The notes under the pieces: generated by a model
What the model saw: only the letters and a program-made list of their open reading frames with translations
What the model was told of the DNA's origin: nothing
The model's database searches: none
From: Ligula intestinalis
Lineage: Eukaryota; Platyhelminthes; Cestoda; Diphyllobothriidea; Diphyllobothriidae
Direction of reading: 5' to 3'
Assembly: GCA_036362985.1 (NCBI GenBank)
Contig: JAYGXS010000003.1
Span: 1,573,605 to 1,637,604 of the forward strand
DNA: 64,000 nt
Program-made: the position numbers and the translations under genes
Part shown: one piece after another, positions 54,651-64,000 of the stretch
Layout of the letters: each line of letters opens with the position of its first letter
How positions within the stretch are numbered: position 1 is the first letter of the stretch

Positions 54651-54859
54651 TGATGTCCTCTGAAATGAAGTCTCTATAAGGTATTTTGACTATCTCTGTC
54701 CCCTCTGCCACACAAGCGCTTATGGACCTCCAAGGTCAGATAATTTATTGTGAACCCACTTGACACGGACACTCGCATCTGCTAACAAGTGCGTATGCAT
54801 CGGTTTCTACCCAAATCCGGTCTGTCCAATCACCTGCAAGACTGACGCACAGAAGACCT

Positions 54860-55130
54860 CTCTGTGGTGACTGCCACCTCGGATGACAACTCAGTCAATC
54901 GACTTATCGATCTGGCGCCGGCATACATCGCCCTGCGCAGGCATCTCCGGACTGATAGCACTGGTGGTCGACTGTTTCCCAAATCCTTCCCCCTCTCCTC
55001 CAAAACGGATGATTGGCCCCTGCGTCCTATAACTGTTGCTTGTTATTCGTTTACGCCTCTTATCTCTGAAGATGATGGACTCTAGAAAGAGCCTCAGAGC
55101 TCAGACAAGTAAAAGTATGATTCCGTTGAT
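54860..55130 (+). mobile_element. PLE 3' tail fragment
   Basis: AATCGACTTATCGATCTGGC, TCCGGACTGATAGCACTGG, a hammerhead-like motif, CAGACAAGTAAAAGTATG, CGTTGATCGCAACG and a CTTCTGCTTC tract resemble the PLE tails at 12590 and 24860. Confidence 0.5.
55061..55107 (+). ncRNA. Hammerhead-like motif, CTGAAGA core
   Basis: TATCT, CTGAAGA (55066-55072), T, stem II GG-CTC/GAG-CC with a bulged A and a TAGAAA loop, then AGAGC where GAAAC is expected, TC, AGACA. Stem I TATCT/AGACA pairs at four of five positions. The 3' core is damaged. Confidence 0.42.
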
Positions 55131-55149
55131 CGCAACGCCTTCTGCTTCT

Positions 55150-55385
55150 CTATCTACCTTGAAGGCTGACGCACACAGGACATCTCTGTGATGACTGCCA
55201 CGCTCCCACACTTCGGACGTGCAGACGCGCCCTCGTGCGACTGTCAACTGCCTCAAACTTGGTCTCTCCACTACTGTGTGCGGAGTATATTATTCCTTCC
55301 ACCTGACGTCCCGCTTAGTCTCGTCCCACACGGAACCGGGCCTGAAGATGTCAGCCACAAGGCTTTTACCTATTAATTTAGGCCA
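55150..55385 (+). mobile_element. SINE-like repeat, TTCTGTACA family
   Basis: GATGACTGCCACGCTCCCAC, GCGACTGTCAACTGCCTC, CACACGGAACCGGGCCTGAA and GATGTCAGCCACAAGG follow the family order. The TTCTGTACA box itself is diverged. Confidence 0.5.
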
Positions 55386-55689
55386 CTGCGATAGGTTCAA
55401 TCGGAGGAAAATATGGTCTCTTTCCACATAAAGGGCATTATTTACATCCATCCTGCCGATTGTGGTACAAGAAGTCTTATGCAGAAAATATGATGGCACA
55501 CAGAATGAAACTCAAAACCCACAGATAAGCCATCACCCCGTGAGCCTGCTCACATTTCATCGGAAGATCTACTTCATCTTCGTGGAAGACACTTATTAAC
55601 AGATCAAGGAACGTCAATGGGCTTCTCAATTTCCGTTTAAGTGGCAGGACTGGTCCTGTAATAGCTGAAAAATATTGTTTTCAGTTAGC

Positions 55690-56005
55690 AGGTGTTGATC
55701 ATTTAGTGGCGTTTCGTTGATGATGCTTCTTTTTTATTGTCAAGATACACATACTGCTCAATGGAATTTTTCCGGATATGCAATTCACGAAGGGAGAGAA
55801 AAAAGGAACAGCAGCTTCCTTTTATTGATGTATTCGGTAGACGAGGTCCCAACGGTAAAATAGAAGCAACGGTCTACAGGAAGACGACGAACCCCAAACA
55901 GATTCTCAGTTGCTACAGCAACCATCTGGTGACACACAAACGAAGCTATCTAAGATCAATATTCAAACGAATCTATATATACAGGAGCAATTCACAATAA
56001 AAAGC
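55690..56005 (+). mobile_element. PLE reverse transcriptase fragment (motif C and thumb)
   Basis: WRFVDDASFLLSRYTY carries the RT motif C as FVDD (usually YVDD). Then come MEFFRICN, QQLPFIDVFGRRGPNGKIEA, TVYRKTTNPKQILSCYSNH and HKRSYLRSIFKRI, as in the PLE RT palm end and thumb. One frame is open for 55737-56000. This is the only clear PLE reverse-transcriptase remnant here. Upstream sequence (55400-55690) may hold an inverted PLE scrap. Confidence 0.75.
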
Positions 56006-56147
56006 ACGTAAGGCTCGACAGCTCTGGGACTAATTGGTGCGGAGCAGCTATCTAAAGGCATCCATAAGCCGATACCTACCTGTTTACCTTCCCCTACCCC
56101 CTGAGGACGCAACCGGCATCGACACCCCTACGGCGACTTGTGATACT

Positions 56148-57650
56148 AGCGAGAGAGAGAGAGAGAGAGAAATGCACTTTATTTTGAAGGTAGTATCCAC
56201 ACAAAAGGCTCTATTCACTGAAATCATGGGATTAATTATTCAAATGCTCAAAAATCTAGAAGTTTACATAAAAAATTCATGTGTTATGGAGACAGGTTTA
56301 ACATCGGCTTCTGGATTTCCCTTTATTTACACGTGAGGTAGCGTGTCATAAATGCTAATATGCTTATGTACGCAGGACATATGTCGGAAGCCTCGGTGCA
56401 TTGCACAGGAGGACGTTGTAGCCATTAATTCGGCGTAGAGAGAATGGGCAACCTCATCAAGAATGCGATCAGTGAAGTGCTTGGTCGTTGCAAAGTGTTG
56501 CTGCATTATTATATCCGCTAAAAGCATGAAAAAACCTGCAGCTTAACAGAGCATTTGGAGGACAGGTTTAAAAAATCGACAAGGATAGAAAAATAACCGG
56601 AGAGCAGTTTAGAATGAGGAAGAGAATGCAGACATCTTTAAATCGCCAGATTAGGACTTGCGGTGTGCGGTATGAACGCAACAGATGGATACAATCGAGG
56701 AGTTTACGAACTTTAACCAAAAAGAGTTCAATATGAGGAGAAAATGACAGATCAGATGTCAGAGCAACACCATGGTACGGGAAAGAAGATAACTTATGGG
56801 ATAGGGTGTTTAAGGAATCCAGACTGAGGGACGATCACAATCGGAAAACGCATTGGACTGACTTCTGATTCGGAGAGGCAGTTCGCGAACATGCGTTAAC
56901 TTTTAATAAATTCTCATCGGCCAATACATTTATATGAGAATGGGGTCCAAGCCAAAACATGTTCGTTGCTTCTGTTGTTGCTATCAGACGCTGATCCAGG
57001 GGCTCGGGGTAGTTTTCTGGGGCCTGCTAAATCATCCAGAAGGCTTCGTTGGGCTCCACACAATGTTCGGAATCCATAATGTGGATAAATAGCCCTCCTG
57101 GCTTCACCCTTTCTCAGCTATGCTGGGATATGTTCGCTCATTAGTTTGGATAAGCGCCGACTCATGCGACTAATATGAACTGCTCCACAGGAGCACGTTT
57201 ATGAGTAAATGCACACGGAGGTGGACTGAGCTGGTAACCTAGCCTTACCTTATTCAATAGAAGACCATTAGCTGACCACCACGCTGAGACGTGATCCAGA
57301 CCATCTTTCAGAACCTGGAGATATGTCTGACTTTTCAGAGGATGACCAGCAACCTTATCATCAGCATATTTTGCATGCAAACATTCAGTTGGCGGTCGTA
57401 AGTCGTCAATGTGGAGGGAGAATATGTGAGGGGATAAGACAGAGCCTTGAAGAACTTCGCAGTTGTAGAGAAGTGCCATGTCAGAGGCGCCCGAGTGCAT
57501 TGCTGCCTCACTAGGTGTCCAAATTACACCCGGACCCAGAGCCACCATGCCCAGCACGGTCTTAAAAATCAAGGACCAATTAAACCTTAGTGAGCAGTCG
57601 GACAAAGGGTGTGGCATCCCGTATCCGCACAGGCCAGACTGAATGCACAT
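56148..57650 (-). mobile_element. CR1/jockey-like LINE with PLE insertion
   Basis: On the minus strand: a 162-codon frame (57650-57162) whose 57650-57240 part reads LRFNWSLIFKTVL, CEVLQGSVLSPHIFSLHIDD (RT motif B), AKYADDKVAGHP (motif C, YADD) and HVSAWWSANGLLLN. Then a PLE piece (57245-56905) interrupts, and the 3' region continues to a (TC)n end, visible as GAGAGAGAGAGAGAG at 56152-56170. Homology of 56160-56640 to 6521-7178 supports the tail. Confidence 0.68.
56905..57245 (-). mobile_element. PLE subfamily B fragment inside the LINE
   Basis: Minus-strand frames: VCIYS, stop, TCSCGAVHISRMSRRL (YIG degraded to HIS), SKLMSEHIPA, then VDSEHCVEPNEAFWMI and PENYPEPLDQRLIATTEATN. At the 3' side GGCCGATGAGAATTTATT echoes the PLE-B terminal block. 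Confidence 0.65.
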
Positions 57651-57794
57651 ATTCTAAAATAACCTGGCTATGTGATAGGCCGCCGGAGTATCACATGTGG
57701 TTGCTTACACCTACAAAACGGGTTTAATTTCGTGGCCATGACGACAATACTCTACGTCGGAGGTGAGATAAGCCATGAATTGCTTGAAGCTTTT

Positions 57795-57960
57795 TCTTTC
57801 AATTAGATCTGAGCCAATCAATTTATCGATCTGCCGCCAGTATGCAGACCCATGAGCAGCTACCCGCGGACTGGCGTTCGTGATACTTGATGGGCTTCTA
57901 TCCCCTGACTGGTGCTTCTTTGATTACCATGTGCACCCCTTACGATGCGCTCTTGTGTGC
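57795..57960 (+). repeat. PLE-tail-associated repeat
   Basis: GATCTGAGCCAATCAATTTA, TCGATCTGCCGCCAGTATGC and GGACTGGCGTTCGTGATAC match 12600 and 54885. Short and decayed. Confidence 0.4.
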
Positions 57961-60900
57961 GTTGGAAATCTCAGCTGATTCTGGTGATCCGAATGCGAAA
58001 ATTTGCCTGAATAAGAAGTAATTTGTGAACGAGTGTGTTAGAAAATACGAACAAATTCAAACAAACTTGTAGGAAATGCGTTTCATAAATAGCAGAAAAC
58101 TTCAGTAGACATTTCTGCTGAGGAAGATTTAACAAGCTATGTTAATGATACTGCGAGGCGCAGTAGGTGATGTAATTTATGCAAATTTATGAACGAACTT
58201 GGATTTGGTAGTTTATCATAGAGTTGGTCACGTTGCTTTGGATTTAATGAGTAGATTTGGTCCTGAGAAAGCCTTTGAGGGGGGAAAACTGTTCGTTCAG
58301 TTCCGTTTATCTAAGAGAAACAGGCAAAATTTTGGTAAAATCGGAAGTTATCTGATGTCAAACAGTGTAATATGCCGAGCACCCCCAATACAAGCAAGAA
58401 AAGTTGAAAAGATATCTTTTTCAGAACAGAAAAATCTTGTCTTGAGTTGCTGAAAGTTACGGTGAATTCAAGCTTAAGGGATTGCATTGCTCTTCAGAAA
58501 CAAGGGACAGTTTCCTTGCCTGTGTATGAAGTTCTTCGTCACAAAATGCATATGCGCATATTCAATCGCACAAACTAACATAAATATCAAGCTTATGATA
58601 TCTAAAGCGTGTGGAAAGTTAATTTTTGTGCAATACCATTTCCGCTTACTCGTAATCTAGAAATGTACTGAAGATTAACTACTTCCGCAAAAGCCTTCTA
58701 TGTATTCCGCCAGTCTTTGTGCATTTGCAATCTTACAACGGGACTTAAAAGTAAGTAACTATGGTGAAAAATACTCCAATATATACTAGCCGAAACTGTG
58801 TCATTTTTTTAGGTGAATTAAGAAACTGGTCAAAATCGTCCACTCGTCCTGTGACATGTACCGATTTTGGTCACCTGAATATTTTATCCAAGTCCTTAAT
58901 TTAAAAAAGATAACCTATTGTAGAAGGTTGTTTTCATACCCTTAGGTATAAAAATATCAGACTTGCCTTGTGGACGTTCTTTGCTCGATGGTCAGTATTT
59001 TGCGCGCGTGACTGACTCATGTTCAAAAAATAGCCCTTTGGTTAATACTTTAAAAAAAACCTTATCTTAAAGTTCTCTATATAAACATCGAACAAAATCT
59101 AAAATTATGAAACAAATATTCAAAACACTGAAAATGGTCGACATTTTACCGGAGTTTAAAGTACGTTCTGGAAAAAATTATAATCCAATATCTCAAATAT
59201 TTATGAAGTAAAAGGAATGAACAAAAGTTCTCTTGATATAAAGAAACTCTTACGGTGATGAATTTACCTGAAGATTACATTTACATTTATAAGTCTAATC
59301 CACAGCAATTTTTACGTCTACGATACATGCGTATTCCTACGAAAACTAAATTTTTCTAAAAAAGTAAAAAGTACTAACTCATGAAATCCAAGGATTTTTA
59401 CAAGCATCTCCCTGTTACTCAAACGCAACCGAAGCTGTGATCCAAAAGTCTTAAGATAATAAACTAAGAGCCGTTCTTTAAAATAGGGCATGTTGTGATT
59501 TCTGAATGTATATAGCGTTTAATAGAAATACAAAGTTTTTAGCAAAGTGGAAAATTCCGAAATAGTGGAAATCGGGCGTACAAGGTTTATTAAAGTTTAA
59601 CTTGTAGAGGATGCCTGTTTATACAAAACCTACGAGTGGCTTTAGCAGGAAAGTTAAATAACTTTAGAAAATAATTATTTTGTATAGTTTGCTTATATTT
59701 GTGCTTTCATATTACGTGGAATGTAATCTATGGATTTTGCCGAACAGCCTAAATTTTTAGCATATATTCCGATAATTTACCACGTGAATTTCTAACATTT
59801 TCTTTCGTTTATGCATTGCCTGAGTTGCGTTGGACTGAAACAATCACAATTACGCATGACGTTACCCATTAGGAGATCACAGGAGTAAAATATTTTGTAA
59901 GCTCACGTGCGGACATGCCGGTCAGTGAATAATAAATTTAAATTTAATTGGCATCTGAGATTATAAACGTATCATTTTTTGTACACTCAGAGCATTTGTT
60001 TTCCACCAAATATTTTATAATAATTTAGAGTTTTCCATTACGAAAAGGTTCAGATCTTCTTTGAAATTCTAATTATGACTTAACAATGTTAACTGGCTTC
60101 AGTCAATTGACCATAAATAATGATTATTTTCTATGTGCTTACCAAAACCTTCAAAATAAGATATATTTTAAAAGCCTTTTCGTAAATAACCAGCTTTTAA
60201 ACATTTTTCCTCATGCAGTTTTCTTTGTGTTTCATAGTTTCAGAACCACCTAATCATGTGAACTCAATGCCGAGAAAAATGACCGTCCACTACAAAAGTC
60301 GCAAATGAATATGCTTAAGATTGATTTAGAACAATTCTACAAAAAGTTAACTCTTGAAAAAAAGTTTTTCATATATATTTTGGCGTCTGATGTCTGCGTT
60401 ATTTAAAGTTTGATGATTAAGTCAAGAACAGAATGGGAAGTTTTGGCCAGTGGATTGATTTCCAAACACTTAAGGATTGCTCTTCTGTTATAAATGAAAG
60501 AGCCAAGTGTTTTATCGAAAACGGAACAGTTCTCAGCATATTTAGTTACTTCAAGACTCAGTTCTACAATATCAAATGCAAAGCAGAGTGTCAATAATAC
60601 CAATGGCGATTTTTGAAAAAACTGTTTTGCAATGTCCCGTGACAAGTCTGTCAAATACTTGTTATTTTAACTGTCTCGAACTTCATATGCATTGTACAAT
60701 TAATTTGGTTGCTGTATACATATAAATTTTTCAAACACATTCTTTGCCTTTAAGCCCTCAAATATAAAATATAATTTAATATTGAATTTAGCAATGAACA
60801 AACTTTAAAGTTTATTACTCAATGTTATGGCACAATACTTGGCAGACTTGCAAAATATATTTTTTAAAACATATTTCGCTTTTCTTTTCCCAAAATTAAT

Positions 60901-62869
60901 GCACCATCTCTTAATAACACTAACCACAAGTTCGTGGACGCAAAACAAAATTTTCCGTTTTTTAAACAGATATGATTAAAAAGTTTCTGCTCTTCATGAA
61001 TGTTCTTTTATAGTGCAACATGCACACATAATAAATTATTTTCCGTTGCGTTTAGTAGCGTAGGAAATTCCTCGGATATCACCAAACGCTGGATTTCGCC
61101 CACTTCCGCCTTTATTTTCGCCCAGGATTCTGACCTGAAAGGAACTCAATGCTAGTGAACAACATGTAGCGCCTCAAGTCAACCCAATGAACTAAATAAA
61201 CAACCTCAAGTGTGCGTAAAATCCTCCAATCCCCAAACTTTCATCTGATATGTAATCTTCTGTACTTTTTATATTTCATTACGTTCCAAATCCGCCTGAG
61301 GTTGATCATTATTATTTTAAAGTCATCGCACACGCATTAATGCCGGTTTGTGAATGATTATCGATCATTCGCAAATTTTGCCATTTTGAATAAATTTCCA
61401 GCCACAATGTATTTCTCGCAAAGTAGTCTTGCATTTTCATTTGAATGTATCAGTCAGAGGGTCGTGGATTTCGTCATCGGTGAAGGGTATACAGAAAAAG
61501 AAGGAAAGTTCAAATCAATGGATAGTAGTGGACACATCAAACGCCCTGAAGCCCTCCTTTCGGTAAGGATGCTTTAGACGGCCCCTTTAACACGACAGGA
61601 GAATAGGAATTACCCTAACTAATAAAAGTGGTTCCATGCATGTTTATATAAGCGACAGGTATTCTTGTGTCCTTATCCCCACATGAGCCCTAGAATAACC
61701 TAAACTGTAGACTTAATCTTACCCCATAACTCTGCTCTAGATCCTATTTCTACAATTAACACTAACTCCAGCCTTAAATCTAAACTTACGCCTGGCCCTC
61801 ACGCCAACTTTAATCCTAACCGCAATTTCTATGCGATTCGCCGCGAAGCCACCTGTATTGCGGATGGGTTTTGGTAGCCCTTTGCCAAACTTGTATTCAT
61901 TTACAAAGTTGTCGTATTTTCATTTATACACAAGTTTCTGGCCTTATTCTAGCTATTACGCGCCTTTCTGTAACTTGTATTTGTTAGCCTTTTGTTTCAG
62001 TTGGTAAACAACTCTTTGCCGCCAGACTTACTGGTTTGCCTGTTGGAGCAATAGCGGACATCTTGTTCCTATTGTTCTTCTTCACTAGACCGGGTACTTA
62101 GTCGCTTTCGTCATATCCAGGGTATTGGACTCGGCTTAGCTTGACGTGTTTTTAGTGTGGGACAGCATTATCGATTGCCTGTCTTGCAGATCTAATAGGT
62201 TTTTGTTCTCATTGCCTGTGTAGAGGGGGGCGACTAAGTCATCATTATCCTTTATTTTTTGGCTGAAATCACTTCGTATGGCTGAGTAGGCAGGGCTAGG
62301 TCAAATCGGGTAATTGCACCTGTGTTTCGCCTATGGCGTTTTTTACTTATCCCTGGGGTTGTTTCGCTTTTGGCTCGCGCAGTTGCCCCAGTTGAGGGCA
62401 CAGCGTGGCAGCGTGTGAGTTCTCATCACCGAGCCCCACACATGACATCCCCACGTGTCAAGGTGGACTGCCTTTTGTTAAACATGCCACTTATTAACTG
62501 TTCTTTTTGGTGTTTACATCCTATGGATAAGGAGGAGTAAATAGGAAGCTAGTTGACGCTGTTGGAAAGATGAGTGCCAAAACAACAAGGTCATAGTTTG
62601 GAACAGATACTAGAAACATTAAAAAAGGCTGGAGCCACAATAACGTAAAAAGAAGGGTGTGATAGGCATGAAAAAGGTGTGATAGTCAAATTATCTGTGG
62701 ATTACTATAGCAAGTCCAGGTTTTCCACCTGGTAGACTGCCCAACTCATTAGTTCTGCAGATCGACAGTTGACGAGGGTGGTTTAACGAACACATTTGTG
62801 GTTGTTTACTTTTGTTATTTAATTCACTTGAGACGCAAAATGCTGTTATGGGTGGATTCCATACCAACT
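57961..62869. other. AT-rich spacer, no gene recognised
   Basis: About 4.9 kb, AT-rich up to about 61300 and richer in GC from 61700. No coding similarity on either strand. 61680-61830 is a degenerate CCTAAC-like tract (CTTAATCTTACCCC, TTAACACTAACTCC, AATCCTAACCGC). This is the longest stretch in the window without a recognisable repeat, so it could be intron or unique intergenic DNA. Confidence 0.4.
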
Positions 62870-63015
62870 GTCAAGTTGGGCGGGTAAAATCGATCCAAGT
62901 TTAAGTAAATTCATGGCTTAAGACGTGGCGTTTGTAGCTTAATGGGTTGAAAGTTGGTTGTGTAAAGGCCTTCCCTGCTATGTGGGTTCAAAACCTGCCG
63001 AACGCCGTGAGTTAA
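62870..63015 (+). mobile_element. tRNA-like SINE head (second SINE family)
   Basis: GTAGCTTAATGGGTTGAAAG (box A-like, 62934-62953) and GTGGGTTCAAAACC (box B, 62982-62995) with GGCCTTCCCTGCTAT between. Upstream TCAAGTTGGGCGGGTAAAAT resembles 37650-37665. Not a functional tRNA by eye. Confidence 0.5.
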
Positions 63016-63471
63016 TTCACAATTGGGTCAACTAAAGTGCTGTTTACTAGAAAATAAGTGCAGTTTAGCTCAGTGTATTAATGGAAAAAGTGGGCCAAGG
63101 TCGGTCAAGCATAACGTGTCCAACGAATTGCCTACGCTGCTATGCAAAACATGCTGTTTATGCGTGACGTCCTATGAGAAAAATTAAAATAAGCCATAAA
63201 AGTTTTAAATTTGCGCAAATTCCCATCGTAAGTATCAAAAGATAGCTTGGCAAGCAGACGTTAGCTTTTGATAAATTATCTTCAGGCCTGTATATTTATA
63301 TGGTAATGAAATAAATAAACTTCGCTGGTTGGTGGAAAGATGAAGTATTGTGAATGAATGTGCTTTCACCGATCTAGTAGAGGAACAACTAAGTTCCGCT
63401 TTGCCCAGGAGCTCGCAACGCAAACCCTCCAGACCGTCACCTGGTGACCAGGTTCCGACAAAGCAAAGGGA

Positions 63472-63516
63472 GACCGGAATGACCATTTCTGGCTTATTAG
63501 CCATCATCAGCCAGTC
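63472..63516 (-). ncRNA. Hammerhead ribozyme motif, complete (SINE locus 4, left arm)
   Basis: Minus strand: stem I GACTGG with CCGGTC (six pairs, one wobble), CTGATGA, stem II TGGCT/AGCCA around AATA (five pairs), GAAA, ATGGTCAT (two pairs around GGTC, or intermolecular), cleavage nucleotide T. All conserved core positions are as in the consensus type I hammerhead. Confidence 0.76.
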
Positions 63517-63608
63517 ATACCCAATCTCGACTAGAGGTAGTGTCTTTAACACAATGACCAAAGTTCTTGGGTTCAAATATTGGGGTGCCAACCCTCGAGA
63601 TTGGGTAT

Positions 63609-63653
63609 GACTGGCTGATGATGGCTAACTAGCCAGAAATGGCCATTCTGGTC
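63609..63653 (+). ncRNA. Hammerhead ribozyme motif, complete (SINE locus 4, right arm)
   Basis: Stem I GACTGG (63609-63614) pairs with CTGGTC (63648-63653; six pairs, two wobbles). Core CTGATGA 63615-63621. Stem II TGGCT (63622-63626)/AGCCA (63631-63635) with an AACT loop. GAAA 63636-63639. Stem III is the perfect palindrome ATGGCCAT (63639-63646). The predicted cleavage follows T63647. This is the best hammerhead in the window. Confidence 0.8.
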
Positions 63654-63680
63654 TCCCTTTGCTTTGTTGGATCCACTTCA

Positions 63681-64000
63681 TGTAGTGTTGTGTTGTTGGC
63701 AGGGGCGGTGGGAGTTGGGGTTTGGGGAAATTGCGGTCAAAATATAATTGTCGAGGCGAGCCGGCGGCCAAGACCGACGGTTAAAGTGGAGACTTGTCCG
63801 TCTCCGTTCTCGAGGTCGGAGATAAGCCGTATGCGGTCGTGTTAGCATCTTTCGTCAATGTTTAATTATACCTTTTCGAAAACGGTAAATTTCGTTTGGC
63901 CTTCATGAAAGGCAGATAAATACAAGTTTGAGAAATTGCATTGTTTTCTGGAAAAGAAGCGCCGATTTAGTTTAGAAAACTATGTTTTGCAAGTCTGGTA
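63681..64000. other. No feature recognised
   Basis: Unassigned sequence to the window edge. Confidence 0.3.

Larger units (their letters stand above)
53660..54660 (-). mobile_element. PLE subfamily B with inverted terminal block
   Basis: A minus-strand PLE-B carrying an intact endonuclease frame (53810-54511). On its 3' side is the block GGCCTTTACATTTATAGGG with AAGTAAATGACCGATGCG (53697-53742). A complementary block lies just upstream of the ORF (54575-54624, ATTTACTTAATTACCATATA and AATGTAAAGGCCTGATGAG). The element is thus bounded by inverted copies of its own 3' end, a layout described for PLEs. The reverse transcriptase is missing. Confidence 0.66.
63440..63680. mobile_element. Foldback hammerhead SINE, both arms intact (locus 4)
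   Basis: Two inverted arms of about 75 bp (63456-63531 and 63595-63672) differ at only a few positions and flank a 63-bp centre holding a tRNA box B-like TTGGGTTCAAATATTGG. Each arm encodes a hammerhead with complete core, one per strand. The left flank also has ACCTGGT/ACCAGGT (63440-63454). The box A half of the tRNA part is lost. Confidence 0.75.

Overview
This window looks like a gene-poor, repeat-saturated piece of a flatworm genome, most likely a diphyllobothriidean tapeworm (Spirometra, Diphyllobothrium or Schistocephalus type). The basis is recognition, not a search. There are many degraded Penelope-like elements (PLEs) with GIY-YIG endonuclease tails, an RTE-like LINE of the type common in these worms, and tRNA-headed SINEs that carry a hammerhead ribozyme motif, as Schistosoma S-alpha does. 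I found no host gene, exon, rRNA or genuine tRNA. Nearly all longer open frames are either transposon remnants or chance.

Layout. 1-5 kb: a solo LTR with a perfect 5-bp target duplication (1217-1714), a head-to-head pair of PLE 3' ends (2470-3438) and a hammerhead SINE (3500-3790). 5-9 kb: a tandem duplication of about 970 bp whose second copy was split by a LINE tail and by a SINE-bearing block. 10-17 kb: SINEs, a PLE of a second type, and a MITE with its own insertion, lying between two copies of an older direct repeat. 17-25 kb: mostly anonymous AT-rich DNA, a foldback element (21150-21895) and a second LTR (23458-24033). 25-34 kb: dense PLE 3' fragments, SINEs and a MITE. 34-41 kb: a large foldback element, three long SINE copies and a third MITE. 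41.7-44 kb: a frameshifted RTE-like LINE on the minus strand. 44-50 kb: more inverted PLE ends, hammerhead SINEs, and a PLE inserted into a MITE with a 7-bp target duplication. 50.3-53.6 kb: AT-rich DNA without recognisable features. 53.6-58 kb: a PLE with an uninterrupted 233-codon endonuclease frame, a PLE reverse-transcriptase fragment, and a CR1/jockey-like LINE invaded by a PLE. 58-63.4 kb: AT-rich, almost featureless. 63.4-63.7 kb: a foldback SINE whose two arms both encode hammerheads with complete cores.

Most notable signal. Small self-cleaving-ribozyme motifs recur in two unrelated contexts: the tRNA-headed SINE (3.5, 46, 50 and 63.5 kb) and the 3' ends of several PLE lineages. Many share one plan: CTGANGA, a stem II hairpin, GAA, a short palindrome in place of a looped stem III, then the cleavage nucleotide, with stem I closing around it. 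Hammerheads in PLEs and in a schistosome SINE are known. The inverted two-hammerhead SINE layout and the catalytically mutated PLE subfamily seen here deserve a closer look.
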